A DNA stretch of 55,027 bases, taken from an uncultured Eubacteriales bacterium (lineage in GTDB: Bacteria; Bacillota; Clostridia; Oscillospirales; Acutalibacteraceae). Below, one piece after another: positions 42,589 through 51,663 of this stretch. The position numbers were made by a program, and so were the translations under genes. The notes below the pieces were generated by a model. It did no database searches, was not told the DNA's origin, and saw only the letters and a program-made list of their open reading frames with translations. The stretch covers positions 1-55,027 of the forward strand of contig CAKUMQ010000014.1 of NCBI GenBank assembly GCA_934667845.1, in the 5' to 3' direction. How positions within the stretch are numbered: position 1 is the stretch's first letter; every line of letters starts with the position of its first letter.

Positions 42589-44638
42589 CAGACCCGAGCT
42601 GCTGGCGCCCGCCGGTTCGGCGGAGGCACTGACGGCGGCGGTACGCTGCGGGGCGGACGCGGTCTATCTCGGACTGTCCCGGTTCAGCGCCCGTGCCGCG
42701 GCGCAGAATTTTACGCCGGACGAGCTGGCGCAGGCGGTGAGCTATGCCCATGCCCGCGGGGTGGACGTGCATCTGGCGCTCAACACGCTGCTGCGTGCCG
42801 ACGAATTGGACGAGGCGGTTGCCGCTGCCGGACTGGCGGGGGAGATCGGCGTCGATGCGCTGATCGTGCAGGATCTGGGGCTTGTCCGCCGTCTGCGCGC
42901 GGCGATGCCCGCCATGCCGCTCCACGCCTCAACGCAGCTTTCCTGCCACACCCCGGCGGGGGTGGATCTCCTGCGCGAGATGGGATTTTCCCGCGTGGTG
43001 CTGGCGCGGGAGATGACCCGCGAGGAGATCGCCGCCTGTGTCGGGCGCGGCTGTGAGATCGAGGTGTTCGTCCACGGCGCGCTGTGCATGAGCGTGTCGG
43101 GGCAGTGCTATCTGTCCGCCATGCTCGGCGGGCGCAGCGGCAACCGCGGCCGCTGCGCACAGCCCTGCCGGCTGCCGTTCTCTGCCGAAAACGGCAGCGG
43201 ACAGGCGGCGCTGAGCCTGAAGGATCAGTGCCTGATCGACGAAATTCCCGTCCTTGCCGAAATGGGCGTGGCATCATTGAAGATCGAGGGGCGGATGAAA
43301 CGCCCCGAATATGTCGCCGCGGCAACGGCGGCATGCCGTGAGGTGCTCGACGGGCATCCGTCCGATCCAGCGCTGCGGCAGGCGCTACAGGATGTATTTT
43401 CACGCAGCGGTTATACAGACGGTTATTTTCGGGGGCAGCGGGACAGCCGCATGTTCGGCGTGCGGCGCCCGGAGGATAAGGAAGCCACTGCCGGTGCGCT
43501 GTCGCGCCTGACGCCGCTGTACCGGCGGGAACGGCAGAGCGTGCCGGTCACGCTGACGCTGACGCTTGCGCCGGATAAACCGGCGCGGCTGACGGCGGCG
43601 GATGCCGACGGCAATACCGCCGAGGTGACGGGCGAGGTGCCGCTTTCGCCGCGCACGCAGCCGTACACACCGGCGCTTGCTGAGGAGACGCTGAAAAAAA
43701 GCGGCGGCACGCCGTTTGCGGTAGTGACAGCCGCCGTACCCGCGCAGTCTAAGGTGACACTGCCCCGCGCCGCGCTTGCGGATCTGCGCCGCCGGGCGCT
43801 GGAGGAGCTGTATGCCCGCCGGGCGGCTTTAAAGCCGGTTCCGTTTGTCGGGGCGCTGCCGCCCGCCGTGCCGCCGGTAAAGCGCTATGGCGGCAAGACC
43901 GTGGTGCGGCTGTCGTCGGCGGCGCAGTTTACGCCGGAGCTTCTGCGCGCTGCCGATACCGTCACGCTGCCGCTTGCGGAGGCGCTGCCGCAGGGCTGCC
44001 CGCCGGAGCGGTTTGCCGTCGAGCTGCCGCGCGGCATGTTCGGGCAGACAGAGACGGTGCAGCGGGAGCTTTCGCGGTGGCGGGAGAGCGGCGTGACGCT
44101 TGCCGTGTGCGGCACGGTCAATGCCGTGCCGGTTGCCAAAGAGGCGGGCTTTGCCCTGCTCGGCAGCATCGGACTGAATGTGTGCAATCCCGACGCCGCG
44201 GCGGAATGGGCGGCGCGCGGGCTTTGCGGCGCCGTGCTGTCCTTTGAGCTGTCCTTTGCCCAGATGCGGCCGCTGCTTAACGGCGCGTTGCCGGTGGGGC
44301 TGTTTGCCTACGGCCGTCAGCCGCTGATGCTCTGCCGGGTGTGTCCCCGCAGGAGTGCGGTCGGCAGCTGTGCGGGCTGCGGTGCGGGCGGCGGACTGAT
44401 CGACCGCCTCGGAATGCGCTTCCCCGTGCAGTGTGTGGGCGGCTGCACCGAGCTGCTCAACGCCGTGCGGCTTGATCTGGCGGCGCAGACGGCAAAGCTG
44501 CCGGAAACGGATTTTCGGTATTTTTATTTTACCGATGAACGCCCCGAAGAGGTGCGGCAGGTGCTCGACCGCTATGCGCGCGGCATCCCCGCCGCAGAGC
44601 CGACGACGCGCGGACGGTATCGGCAGGGCGTGGAATAA
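42578..44638 (+). CDS. Peptidase U32 family protein (DUF3656-containing)
   Basis: A 686-residue protein. The N-terminal U32 domain (about 1-280) shows PELLAPAGSAEALTAAVRCG, ADAVYLGLSRFSAR, the conserved EVFVHGALCMSVSGQCYLS and RSGNRGRCAQPCR, with Cys residues that may bind a cofactor. A DUF3656-like segment follows in the middle, and the C-terminal part has CRVCPRRSAVGSCAGCG. Characterised U32 relatives (RlhA, TrhO/TrhP, UbiU) modify RNA or hydroxylate, not digest protein, so tRNA or rRNA modification is plausible (inference). It overlaps zapA, as seen in many Clostridia. Confidence 0.92.
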   Translation: MRADRPELLAPAGSAEALTAAVRCGADAVYLGLSRFSARAAAQNFTPDELAQAVSYAHARGVDVHLALNTLLRADELDEAVAAAGLAGEIGVDALIVQDLGLVRRLRAAMPAMPLHASTQLSCHTPAGVDLLREMGFSRVVLAREMTREEIAACVGRGCEIEVFVHGALCMSVSGQCYLSAMLGGRSGNRGRCAQPCRLPFSAENGSGQAALSLKDQCLIDEIPVLAEMGVASLKIEGRMKRPEYVAAATAACREVLDGHPSDPALRQALQDVFSRSGYTDGYFRGQRDSRMFGVRRPEDKEATAGALSRLTPLYRRERQSVPVTLTLTLAPDKPARLTAADADGNTAEVTGEVPLSPRTQPYTPALAEETLKKSGGTPFAVVTAAVPAQSKVTLPRAALADLRRRALEELYARRAALKPVPFVGALPPAVPPVKRYGGKTVVRLSSAAQFTPELLRAADTVTLPLAEALPQGCPPERFAVELPRGMFGQTETVQRELSRWRESGVTLAVCGTVNAVPVAKEAGFALLGSIGLNVCNPDAAAEWAARGLCGAVLSFELSFAQMRPLLNGALPVGLFAYGRQPLMLCRVCPRRSAVGSCAGCGAGGGLIDRLGMRFPVQCVGGCTELLNAVRLDLAAQTAKLPETDFRYFYFTDERPEEVRQVLDRYARGIPAAEPTTRGRYRQGVE

Positions 44639-44661
44639 CGATAAAAGCGGAGGTAAAACGG

Positions 44662-44913
44662 ATGAAAACGCAAAACCGCCTGATCCTGATCTTTTTGGTG
44701 CTGGGGGCGCTCGTGCTGTCGGCGCTGATCGGCACGCTGACCGAAAATGTCAGCTTTCTCAAATGGCTGACCTGGGGCGACGCCATCGGGTTTGACGCAC
44801 TGCGGGTAGATCTGGCCATTATTGATTTCAGTATTTCCTTTAAAATGCAGGTCAATGTCCTGCAGGTGCTGTTTATCGGTGGGGCGCTGTTGCTGTACCG
44901 CCGGGTGCGGTGA
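44662..44913 (+). CDS. DUF4321 family small membrane protein
   Basis: An 83-residue protein with two predicted helices (about 8-26 and 65-80) and a middle containing LKWLTWGDAIGFDAL. DUF4321 proteins are typically found next to maf and mreB in Clostridia, as here; their function is unknown. The stop overlaps the maf start by 4 bp. Confidence 0.82.
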   Translation: MKTQNRLILIFLVLGALVLSALIGTLTENVSFLKWLTWGDAIGFDALRVDLAIIDFSISFKMQVNVLQVLFIGGALLLYRRVR

Positions 44914-45521
44914 CGGCGATGGGGGAGCGCTGGATATTGGCTTCTGCATCGCCGCGGCGGCAGGAGCTGCTCGCAAAGCTCGGGATACCGTTTTTGGTCG
45001 ATCCTGCCGGGCACGAGCTGCCCGTTGACCCCGCGCTGCCGCCGGAGCAGGCGGTGCTGGCGGTCGCGCGGGCAAAGGCTGAGGAAGTCGCGCGGCGTTA
45101 CCCCGACAGCGTTGTGCTGGGGGCGGACACGGCGGTGATCCTGCCGGAGCCAAACGGTGAAACGGCTCTCGGCAAGCCGCGGGATGCGGCAGAGGCCGCC
45201 GCCATGCTGCGGCGGCTGTCCGGACGGAGCCACCGGGTGCTCACTGCCGTCTGGCTCTGCACGGCGGCGGGCGGCGACGGCTTCTGCGATGCTGCCGCCG
45301 TGTCGTTTTACCCGATGACGGAGGCGGAGATCGCCGCCTATGCCGCCTCGGGCGAGCCGCTTGACAAAGCGGGCGCCTATGCGATACAGGGAAAAGGTAT
45401 GCGCTTTATCCGCGGGATCGAGGGGGATTTTTACACGGTAATGGGGCTTCCGGCGGCAAGATTGTGGCATTTTGCCGCTGAAAAGGGCATACTTCCGGAG
45501 GGTACGGAAATTTTTGTGTAA
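44910..45521 (+). CDS. maf: Maf family nucleotide pyrophosphatase
   Basis: A 203-residue Maf protein that hydrolyses non-canonical nucleoside triphosphates (dTTP/UTP/modified bases, by family). It has WILASASPRRQELLAKLG, SVVLGADTAVIL, GKPRDAAEAAAMLRRLSGRSH and GAYAIQGKGMRFI. The start may be the GTG at 44910 (coupled to the previous stop) or an ATG at 44919. Upstream of mreB, as in many Firmicutes. Confidence 0.95.
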   Translation: MTAMGERWILASASPRRQELLAKLGIPFLVDPAGHELPVDPALPPEQAVLAVARAKAEEVARRYPDSVVLGADTAVILPEPNGETALGKPRDAAEAAAMLRRLSGRSHRVLTAVWLCTAAGGDGFCDAAAVSFYPMTEAEIAAYAASGEPLDKAGAYAIQGKGMRFIRGIEGDFYTVMGLPAARLWHFAAEKGILPEGTEIFV

Positions 45522-45538
45522 ATTTTTTTCTTTTTATC

Positions 45539-45567
45539 TTGTGAAAATCGCAAAGGTCGTTTATAAT
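45539..45567 (+). promoter_or_regulatory. Promoter of mreBCD-mrdA
   Basis: TTGTGA (45539-45544), 17-bp spacer, TATAAT (45562-45567). Confidence 0.7.
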
Positions 45568-45634
45568 AAATCAGTATGGTAAAGAAATCTGCGGTATCAA
45601 CCGTTTAAAACAAGAGGAAAGGATGTTTTCAGTT

Positions 45635-46642
45635 ATGTTCAGTCATGATATCGGTATTGACCTCGGAACCATGAATACGCTTGTGTATATGCGGGGGAAG
45701 GGCATCGTTCTGCGTGAGCCGTCCGTCGTTGCGGTAGACGTCAAGGAGGACTGCGTGCTCGCGGTCGGCTCCGAGGCGAAAGAGATGCTCGGCCGCACCC
45801 CCGGCTCGATCACGGCGATTCGTCCGCTGAAGGCCGGTGTGATCGCCGACTTTGAAGTGACAAAGGATATGCTGCGCTATTTTATCCGCCAGGCAACAAA
45901 GTCGTCCTGGTTCGGCCGTCCGCGCATCGTGATCTGCATCCCCTCCGGCGTGACCGAGGTGGAGAGCCGCGCAGTCGAAGAGGCGGCGAAGCAGGTCGGT
46001 GCGCGCTCAGTGGATCTGATCAAAGAGCCTTTGGCGGCGGCGATCGGTGCCGGACTGAAAATTGAAGAGGCGGCGGGCTGCATGGTCGTCGATATCGGCG
46101 GCGGCACGTCCGAGGTCGCGGTGATCTCGCTCGGCGATATCGTGGCGGACTGCTCGGTGCGCACGGCGGGCGACGATTTTGACGAGGCCATCGTGGCGTA
46201 TATCAAAAAGAAATACAATCTGCTGATCGGTGAGCGGACGGCGGAGAACATCAAGATTGCCATCGGCTCGGCGTTCCCGTATGAGGACGAGGGCACGATG
46301 GAGGTGCGCGGGCGCAACCTGCTTGACGGGTTGCCCAAGAATATCACCATCTCTGCCGAGGAGGTGCGCGAGGCGCTGGCGGATCCCGTCAACGCCATCG
46401 TGGACGCGGTGCGCAGCACGCTGGAGCGCACGCCTCCCGAGCTGTCCGCCGATATCATCGAAAACGGCATCATGCTGACCGGCGGCGGCGCGCTGCTGCG
46501 CGGTCTGGATACGCTCATCAGCCGCGAGACCGGCATGCCGGTGCAGGTGGCGGAGAATCCGCTCGACTGCGTGGTAAACGGCACGGGCAAGTCGCTGGAT
46601 CTCGGCTTGGTCAGCGATTTCCGCGCCAAGCGCAACCGCTGA
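45635..46642 (+). CDS. mreB: Rod shape-determining protein MreB
   Basis: A 335-residue actin-like protein that forms membrane-bound filaments guiding side-wall synthesis. It shows SHDIGIDLGTMNTLVY (phosphate 1), VVDIGGGTSEVAVISLG (phosphate 2), and MLTGGGALLRGLDTLI (adenosine motif). The second of two closely spaced ATGs (45635) gives the canonical MFSHDIG opening; the first (45623) is nearer to AGAGGAAAGG. It starts the mreBCD-PBP2 operon. Confidence 0.98.
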   Translation: MFSHDIGIDLGTMNTLVYMRGKGIVLREPSVVAVDVKEDCVLAVGSEAKEMLGRTPGSITAIRPLKAGVIADFEVTKDMLRYFIRQATKSSWFGRPRIVICIPSGVTEVESRAVEEAAKQVGARSVDLIKEPLAAAIGAGLKIEEAAGCMVVDIGGGTSEVAVISLGDIVADCSVRTAGDDFDEAIVAYIKKKYNLLIGERTAENIKIAIGSAFPYEDEGTMEVRGRNLLDGLPKNITISAEEVREALADPVNAIVDAVRSTLERTPPELSADIIENGIMLTGGGALLRGLDTLISRETGMPVQVAENPLDCVVNGTGKSLDLGLVSDFRAKRNR

Positions 46643-46685
46643 GTGCGTGATCGTATCTGAAACCATATAAGCGGGGAGGGCGGAC

Positions 46686-47540
46686 ATGAAGAACTTTTTC
46701 AAAAGTGCCGGCTTTAAGCTGCTGGCGGTCGTGGCCGCCTTTCTGACGGGCATATTTATCTATGCCGCCGTGCGGGGCGATGTCGCGACGCTGCCCGAGC
46801 AGATCGCGGGCGCGGTGCTGACACCGCTGCAGTCGCTTGGCTCCGCGCTGTCCGGCGGGGCCGGCGGGCTGTTTTCCGGCGTGACGACGGGCGGCGCATG
46901 GCAGAAGGAAAAGGCTGATCTGGAGTCGGAGATCAACGATCTGCGCGATCGGCTGGTCGAGTATGACGATATGAAGCGGCGCTATGACCAGCTGGTGGCG
47001 TTTTTGGAGCTGAAGGAGCAGAACCCCGATTATCAGTTTGCGGACGCGGCGGTGATCGCCCGCGACCCGGCGGATAAATACGGGGGCTTTACCGTCAATG
47101 CCGGATCGCTGAAGGACGTCAAGGCCGGAGATCCGGTGATCGCCGCCGAGGGCCTGGTCGGCGTGGTCAGCGAGGTGGGACTGAACTGGGCGCGCGTCAG
47201 CACGATACTGGATGTGCAGACGCATGTGAGCGCCTATATCAGCCGTTCCGGCGATGCCGGTGTAACGGCTGGCTCGCTCGCTTTGACGCAGGACGGGCTT
47301 CTGCGGCTGAACAATTTGGATCGCGACGCCGGCGTGCTGCCCGGCGATGTCGTGGTGACCTACGGCGGCGGGGGACAGTACCCCGCCAAGCTGAAGATTG
47401 GCGCGGTAACGGAGGTGGCGGCGGATTCGGACGGATTGTCCGCCTATGCCGTTATCCAGCCGTTTGCCGATGTTGCCGGTGTGACCGATGTGCTGATCAT
47501 CACGGATTTCGGCGAGCGGATCAGCGAAACGGAGCGATAA
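46686..47540 (+). CDS. mreC: Rod shape-determining protein MreC
   Basis: A 284-residue single-pass membrane protein with a short cytoplasmic start, one helix (about 10-30), a coiled coil (about 75-105, LESEINDLRDRLVEYDDMK) and the beta-barrel domain that contacts PBP2. It links MreB filaments to the external elongation machinery. Confidence 0.95.
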   Translation: MKNFFKSAGFKLLAVVAAFLTGIFIYAAVRGDVATLPEQIAGAVLTPLQSLGSALSGGAGGLFSGVTTGGAWQKEKADLESEINDLRDRLVEYDDMKRRYDQLVAFLELKEQNPDYQFADAAVIARDPADKYGGFTVNAGSLKDVKAGDPVIAAEGLVGVVSEVGLNWARVSTILDVQTHVSAYISRSGDAGVTAGSLALTQDGLLRLNNLDRDAGVLPGDVVVTYGGGGQYPAKLKIGAVTEVAADSDGLSAYAVIQPFADVAGVTDVLIITDFGERISETER

Positions 47541-47567
47541 GCATTTCGGCGGAAGGGAGGAGCCTGT

Positions 47568-48119
47568 GTGCGCGGAACGGGAAAACAGACGACCGGCGAC
47601 CGGCTGCGTCGGGCGGAGGGACGTTCGCTGCAGTATGCGGCGTTCGGCTTTTTTCTCCTGTTTTGTTTTCTGTTTCAGATGACGCCCGGCGCGCTGCCGC
47701 GCATTGCCGGGGGGCTCCCGCTTCTGCTCATCCCCGGCGTGGTGTGCGTCGGCATGTTCACCGACCCGGTGACGGGCGGGCTTTGCGGCGCGGTCGCGGG
47801 CTTTGTCTGGGATATGTTTTCGGCACGTCCGACAGGGCTTTGTGCGCTTTATCTGTTGGCGGCGGGCTGCGTCTGCGGACTGCTCGTGCAGCTTCTGATG
47901 CGCAATAACTGGCTGACGGCGCTGTTGCTTTGCGGCGGCGCCGCGTTTTTGCAGGGGCTTTTGGACTGGCTGCTGACCTGTGTGCTCTGGCGGCTTCCCG
48001 ACAGCGGGCAGGTGTTGCTGCGGCAGTACCTGCCCAATTTCTGCTATACGCTGGCGGTGTCCCTGCCGCTGTATTACCTGACGCTGGCGATCGCCAAGCG
48101 GCTCAAGCAGTCCCGTTGA
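47568..48119 (+). CDS. mreD: Rod shape-determining protein MreD
   Basis: A 183-residue membrane protein with about five helices, recognised mainly by position between mreC and PBP2 and by hydropathy (FFLLFCFLFQMTPG, GAVAGFVWDMFSARPTGL). The GTG start has AAGGGAGGAG upstream. Confidence 0.9.
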   Translation: MRGTGKQTTGDRLRRAEGRSLQYAAFGFFLLFCFLFQMTPGALPRIAGGLPLLLIPGVVCVGMFTDPVTGGLCGAVAGFVWDMFSARPTGLCALYLLAAGCVCGLLVQLLMRNNWLTALLLCGGAAFLQGLLDWLLTCVLWRLPDSGQVLLRQYLPNFCYTLAVSLPLYYLTLAIAKRLKQSR

Positions 48120-48135
48120 CGGAAAGGAGAGAGGC

Positions 48136-50211
48136 ATGACACAAAAGCCAAGCCGCGCTCATATGCGCGTCGGTCGGACGGCGGGGATCCTCGCGCTGAT
48201 CCTGCTGGTTTTCGGCGTGTTTTCCGTGCGCCTGTTTCAGGTGCAGATCGTTGACGGCGACAAATATTACGCCGAGGCGTATGCCGGTACCCGTATAGAT
48301 ACCGAGATCTCCGCCGCGCGCGGCGAGATCCTCGATTCCGGCCATCGTCCGATGGTCATCAACCGCACGACCTATGAAGTGGTGCTGGACTATTTTTTCT
48401 TTCCGCGCGGAACAGGGACCGAAGCCCGCAAAAAGCAGGCGGAGGTGATCCTGGCGCTGACGGCGCTTCTGGAGGATGCTGGAGAGAGCTGGGAGGATTC
48501 CCTGCCGATCTCGGAAAAGGCGCCGTATGCGTTTCTGTCCGGCAAGGACAGCGCGGTTTCGTCGTTGAAATCGCATCTGCGCCTGGCGGAGTATGCCACG
48601 GCGGATCAGTGCATGTTTGCGCTCGCCGAGAAATACCACCTGGACGGACTGAAAGCCGAACAGCGCCGGCGGGTGGCGGGCGTGCTGTATGAAATGACGC
48701 TGCGGGAATTTTCCTCGCTCAACAGCACTTTTGTATTTGCCGGAGACGTGTCCAAGGAGACGGCGACTGCCATTCTGGAAAACAGCCGCAGCTTCACCGG
48801 CGTGGACGTGCGCACGGCGCCGGTGCGGGAATATGTGTCCAAAACTACGGCGGCGCACCTGATCGGGCTTGTCGGACCGATCTATGACAAAAGCGAGCTG
48901 ACCGCGCTCAACGACGCGCTTTCTGCCGACGGGCAGAAATATAAGCTCAGCGACCGCGTCGGAAAAAGCGGGATCGAAAGCGCCATGGAAAGCGCGCTGC
49001 GCGGCACGGCGGGTACCCGCACCGTGGTAAAAAATGCGTCCGGCGTGATCGTCAGCGAGGAAGTGAGCAAGGAGCCGACGCCCGGCAACACGGTGATCCT
49101 GACGCTGGACGCGGATCTGCAGCAGAAAACGCAGGATATTCTCGACGAGCAGATCAAAACGTTGCGCGCGTCGTCCAATGCGCGCGTCAACGGCTGCAAG
49201 AGCGGTTCCGTTGTCATGCTGGACATGACCGGCGGCGTGATCGTCTGCGCCACATGGCCGAACTATGACCTGTCGGCATACTATACCGACTACGAGAAGA
49301 TCAGCACCGACCCCGACACGCCGCTGTTCAACCGGGCGGTCAACGGTGCGTTCGTCTGCGGCTCGGTATTCAAGCCCGCCGTGGCGATCGGCGCGCTCAA
49401 CGAGGGGATCCTGACCCCCGATTCGACGATCCGCTGCACCTATCGCTATACCTACTATTCCGATTATCAGCCGACCTGTATGCACACCTGCGGCGTGCTG
49501 AACGTGCGCTCGGCTCTGGCGAAATCCTGCAACTTTTTCTTCTTCGACTGCGGACGGCGGCTCGGTATCCGCAAAATGAACGAATACTGCCGCCTGCTGG
49601 GGCTTGGCGAGATCACGGGCATTGAGGTCGGCGAGAACGCCGGAACGCTCGCGGGTATTGAGGAACGCGAGAAAGCGGGCGGCGTGTGGAATCCCGGCGA
49701 CACCATTTCTGCGGCGATCGGTCAGTCGGACAACCGCTTTACCCCGCTGCAGCTGGCGACCTACTGCATGACCATCGCCAACGGCGGCACGCGGTATAAG
49801 ACCCATCTGGTCAAGAGCCTGCTCAGCTTTGACGGGAAGACCGAGACGACGGTCGAGCCGGTGGTCGAGGCGCAGCTCAAGCTGAAAGCGGGCGTGCTCG
49901 AAAATGTGCAGGAGGGTATGAAGATGGCGGTCACAAGCCACACCTACGGTACACTGTATTCGTATTTCCGCACGGCAGATTACACCGTGGCGGGCAAATC
50001 CGGTACGGCACAGACCGGCGTGAAGGGGCATGACCACGGCACGCTGCTCGCCTATGCACCGGCGGATAACCCGCAGGTGGCGCTCGCGGTCGTGATGGAA
50101 AACGGCGGCACCGACGCGTCGAAAAAGGTGGCGCGCAAGGTGCTTGACGCCTATTTTTCCCGGCAGTCCACGACGGCTTCGCCGACGCCTGAGGGCGTGC
50201 TGCTGCCGTAA
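48136..50211 (+). CDS. mrdA: Penicillin-binding protein 2 (class B transpeptidase)
   Basis: A 691-residue class B PBP, the transpeptidase of the elongasome. There is one N-terminal membrane anchor (about 15-35), then the dimerisation/pedestal domain (ISAARGEILDSGHRPM), and the penicillin-binding domain with S410-V-F-K413 (SxxK), S464-C-N466 (SxN) and K621-S-G-T (KSG). The class is supported by the mreBCD neighbours. The C-terminus ends in a short Ser/Thr/Pro tail. Confidence 0.95.
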   Translation: MTQKPSRAHMRVGRTAGILALILLVFGVFSVRLFQVQIVDGDKYYAEAYAGTRIDTEISAARGEILDSGHRPMVINRTTYEVVLDYFFFPRGTGTEARKKQAEVILALTALLEDAGESWEDSLPISEKAPYAFLSGKDSAVSSLKSHLRLAEYATADQCMFALAEKYHLDGLKAEQRRRVAGVLYEMTLREFSSLNSTFVFAGDVSKETATAILENSRSFTGVDVRTAPVREYVSKTTAAHLIGLVGPIYDKSELTALNDALSADGQKYKLSDRVGKSGIESAMESALRGTAGTRTVVKNASGVIVSEEVSKEPTPGNTVILTLDADLQQKTQDILDEQIKTLRASSNARVNGCKSGSVVMLDMTGGVIVCATWPNYDLSAYYTDYEKISTDPDTPLFNRAVNGAFVCGSVFKPAVAIGALNEGILTPDSTIRCTYRYTYYSDYQPTCMHTCGVLNVRSALAKSCNFFFFDCGRRLGIRKMNEYCRLLGLGEITGIEVGENAGTLAGIEEREKAGGVWNPGDTISAAIGQSDNRFTPLQLATYCMTIANGGTRYKTHLVKSLLSFDGKTETTVEPVVEAQLKLKAGVLENVQEGMKMAVTSHTYGTLYSYFRTADYTVAGKSGTAQTGVKGHDHGTLLAYAPADNPQVALAVVMENGGTDASKKVARKVLDAYFSRQSTTASPTPEGVLLP

Positions 50212-50290
50212 AAAGGGACGGGAACGGGTTATTGCCCTTTTAGCCAAAAAAGCCGCCGAAAATTTTGCGGTGCGGTTTTGGGCAAATGGC

Positions 50291-50319
50291 TTTACTTGTC
50301 CGGAAAAATGTGCTATACT
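50291..50319 (+). promoter_or_regulatory. Promoter of minD-mgsA
   Basis: TTTACT (50291-50296), 17-bp spacer, TATACT (50314-50319). Confidence 0.65.
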
Positions 50320-50364
50320 AAACCAAATAGATGGGGGAAACGGCAGAGAGAAGGGGGAACCCAC

Positions 50365-51114
50365 ATGGGAACGGTCACGGTCGTGACCTCCGGAAAAGGC
50401 GGAGCCGGTAAATCTACCGTGACGGCGGGTCTCGGCTGTGCGCTGGCGGGTCTTGGGCAGCGGGTGCTGCTGGTGGACGGCGATGCCGGTCTGCGCAGTC
50501 TGGATCTGATGCTCGGCATCGGCGACGGCGCGATGTATGACCTGTCGGATGTGTTTTCCGGCAACTGCGAGCCGATCCGCGCCATGTATCCCTCGCCCAT
50601 CTGTGAAGGTGTGTCTGTGCTTCCGGCGCCGACCGGGCTCGAACAGCTCTGCCGGCCGACGGAGATGCGCAAGCTCTGCCGCGGTCTTGCGCGGTATTAC
50701 GATCAGGTGCTGATCGACTGCCCTGCAGGGGTCGGCGCCGGGTTTTTGACCGCTGTGGCGGGCGCGGATCAGGCGATCGTCGTGACGACGCCGGACATGG
50801 TCTGTGCGCGGGATGCCCAGATCGTCGGCGGACTGCTGTCTGCCCGCAGGCTCGAGAGCCGATTGGTCATCAACCGCCTGCGTCCGCGCTGGGTGCGGCG
50901 GGGGCGGCTGCCCGATGTGGATGCCGTGATGGATACCGCCGGGATCCGCCTGCTGGGGCTTGTGCCGGAGGATGAGCTGCTGGCTACCTCGTGCGCATGC
51001 GGCCGTCCGATTCCGGCGCACTGTGCGGCGAGCCAGTGCTTTTCCCGCATTGCCCGCCGGATGTGCGGCGAGGATGTGGAGCTGGCACAGCTTGAAAAAT
51101 TGGTTGACGCCTGA
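50365..51114 (+). CDS. minD: MinD-like ParA-family ATPase
   Basis: A 249-residue ATPase close to septum-site protein MinD. The deviant Walker A is TSGKGGAGKST, followed by VLLVDGDAGLRSLDLMLG and YDQVLIDCPAGVGAGF. MinD normally ends in an amphipathic helix for membrane binding; this one ends AQLEKLVDA, with no obvious such helix. No minC or minE is adjacent, though the gene is in the place where minCDE follow PBP2 in other Clostridia. It has its own promoter and ends 35 bp before mgsA. It might be a real MinD whose partners lie elsewhere, or a repurposed ATPase. Confidence 0.85.
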   Translation: MGTVTVVTSGKGGAGKSTVTAGLGCALAGLGQRVLLVDGDAGLRSLDLMLGIGDGAMYDLSDVFSGNCEPIRAMYPSPICEGVSVLPAPTGLEQLCRPTEMRKLCRGLARYYDQVLIDCPAGVGAGFLTAVAGADQAIVVTTPDMVCARDAQIVGGLLSARRLESRLVINRLRPRWVRRGRLPDVDAVMDTAGIRLLGLVPEDELLATSCACGRPIPAHCAASQCFSRIARRMCGEDVELAQLEKLVDA

Positions 51115-51149
51115 ATTTGAACAAGGATACGGATAAAGGAGAGATCGTT

Positions 51150-51551
51150 ATGAACATTGCCCTGATTGCCCACGATTCCAAAAAAGAGCTGATGGTGCAG
51201 TTTTGCATCGCCTATTGCGGCGTGCTGAGCCGCCATACGCTCTGCGCCACCGGAACGACCGGCAAAATGGTGTCCGAGGCGACGGGTCTTTCCATTACGC
51301 GGTATATGAGCGGCTCTCAGGGCGGCGATCAGCAGATCTCTGCCCGCATTGCCTGCGACGAGATCGATCTGCTGCTTTTCTTCCGCGACCCGATGGCTTC
51401 CCGCCCGAGCGAGCCGAACGAAAACGACATGCTGCGCCTGTGCGACATGCGCAATATCCCGATCGCTACGAATATTGCGACGGCTGAGGTGCTGATCCAC
51501 GGTCTTGAGCGCGGCGATCTGGACTGGCGCACGATCGTCAATCCCCGCTGA
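51150..51551 (+). CDS. mgsA: Methylglyoxal synthase
   Basis: A 133-residue enzyme converting dihydroxyacetone phosphate to methylglyoxal and phosphate, a bypass of lower glycolysis. It has ALIAHDSKKELM, ATGTTGKMV, SGSQGGDQQISA and LLLFFRDP, which include the phosphate-binding and catalytic Asp residues. The ATG at 51150 follows AAAGGAG by 8 nt. mgsA after the mre/min block is common in Clostridia. Confidence 0.97.
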   Translation: MNIALIAHDSKKELMVQFCIAYCGVLSRHTLCATGTTGKMVSEATGLSITRYMSGSQGGDQQISARIACDEIDLLLFFRDPMASRPSEPNENDMLRLCDMRNIPIATNIATAEVLIHGLERGDLDWRTIVNPR

Positions 51552-51566
51552 GACTGAATGTTGGCT

Positions 51567-51592
51567 AAAGGGCGCACAGAGTGCGCCTTTTT
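51567..51592 (+). terminator. Terminator of minD-mgsA
   Basis: GGCGCAC/GTGCGCC stem (51571-51577 with 51581-51587), extended by A-T pairs, 3-nt loop, then five T residues. Confidence 0.8.
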
Positions 51593-51663
51593 CCTTGTTT
51601 GGACCGTCTGCCGGTGAAACCGGGCGGGTCCGGTCGATACCCGAGATAGGAGTGAACCGCAAA

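Noticed and set aside
48103..51021. Open frame of 972 codons on the - strand
   Set aside because: It lies opposite PBP2 and minD, which have clear motifs. Its product is rich in His/Arg/Gln without family sequence, as expected for the antisense of GC-rich genes.
51593..51663. T-box riboswitch before hisS
   Set aside because: The gap holds only one GC-rich hairpin; no T-box sequence or specifier arrangement is recognisable. The same holds for proS, trpS and gltX.
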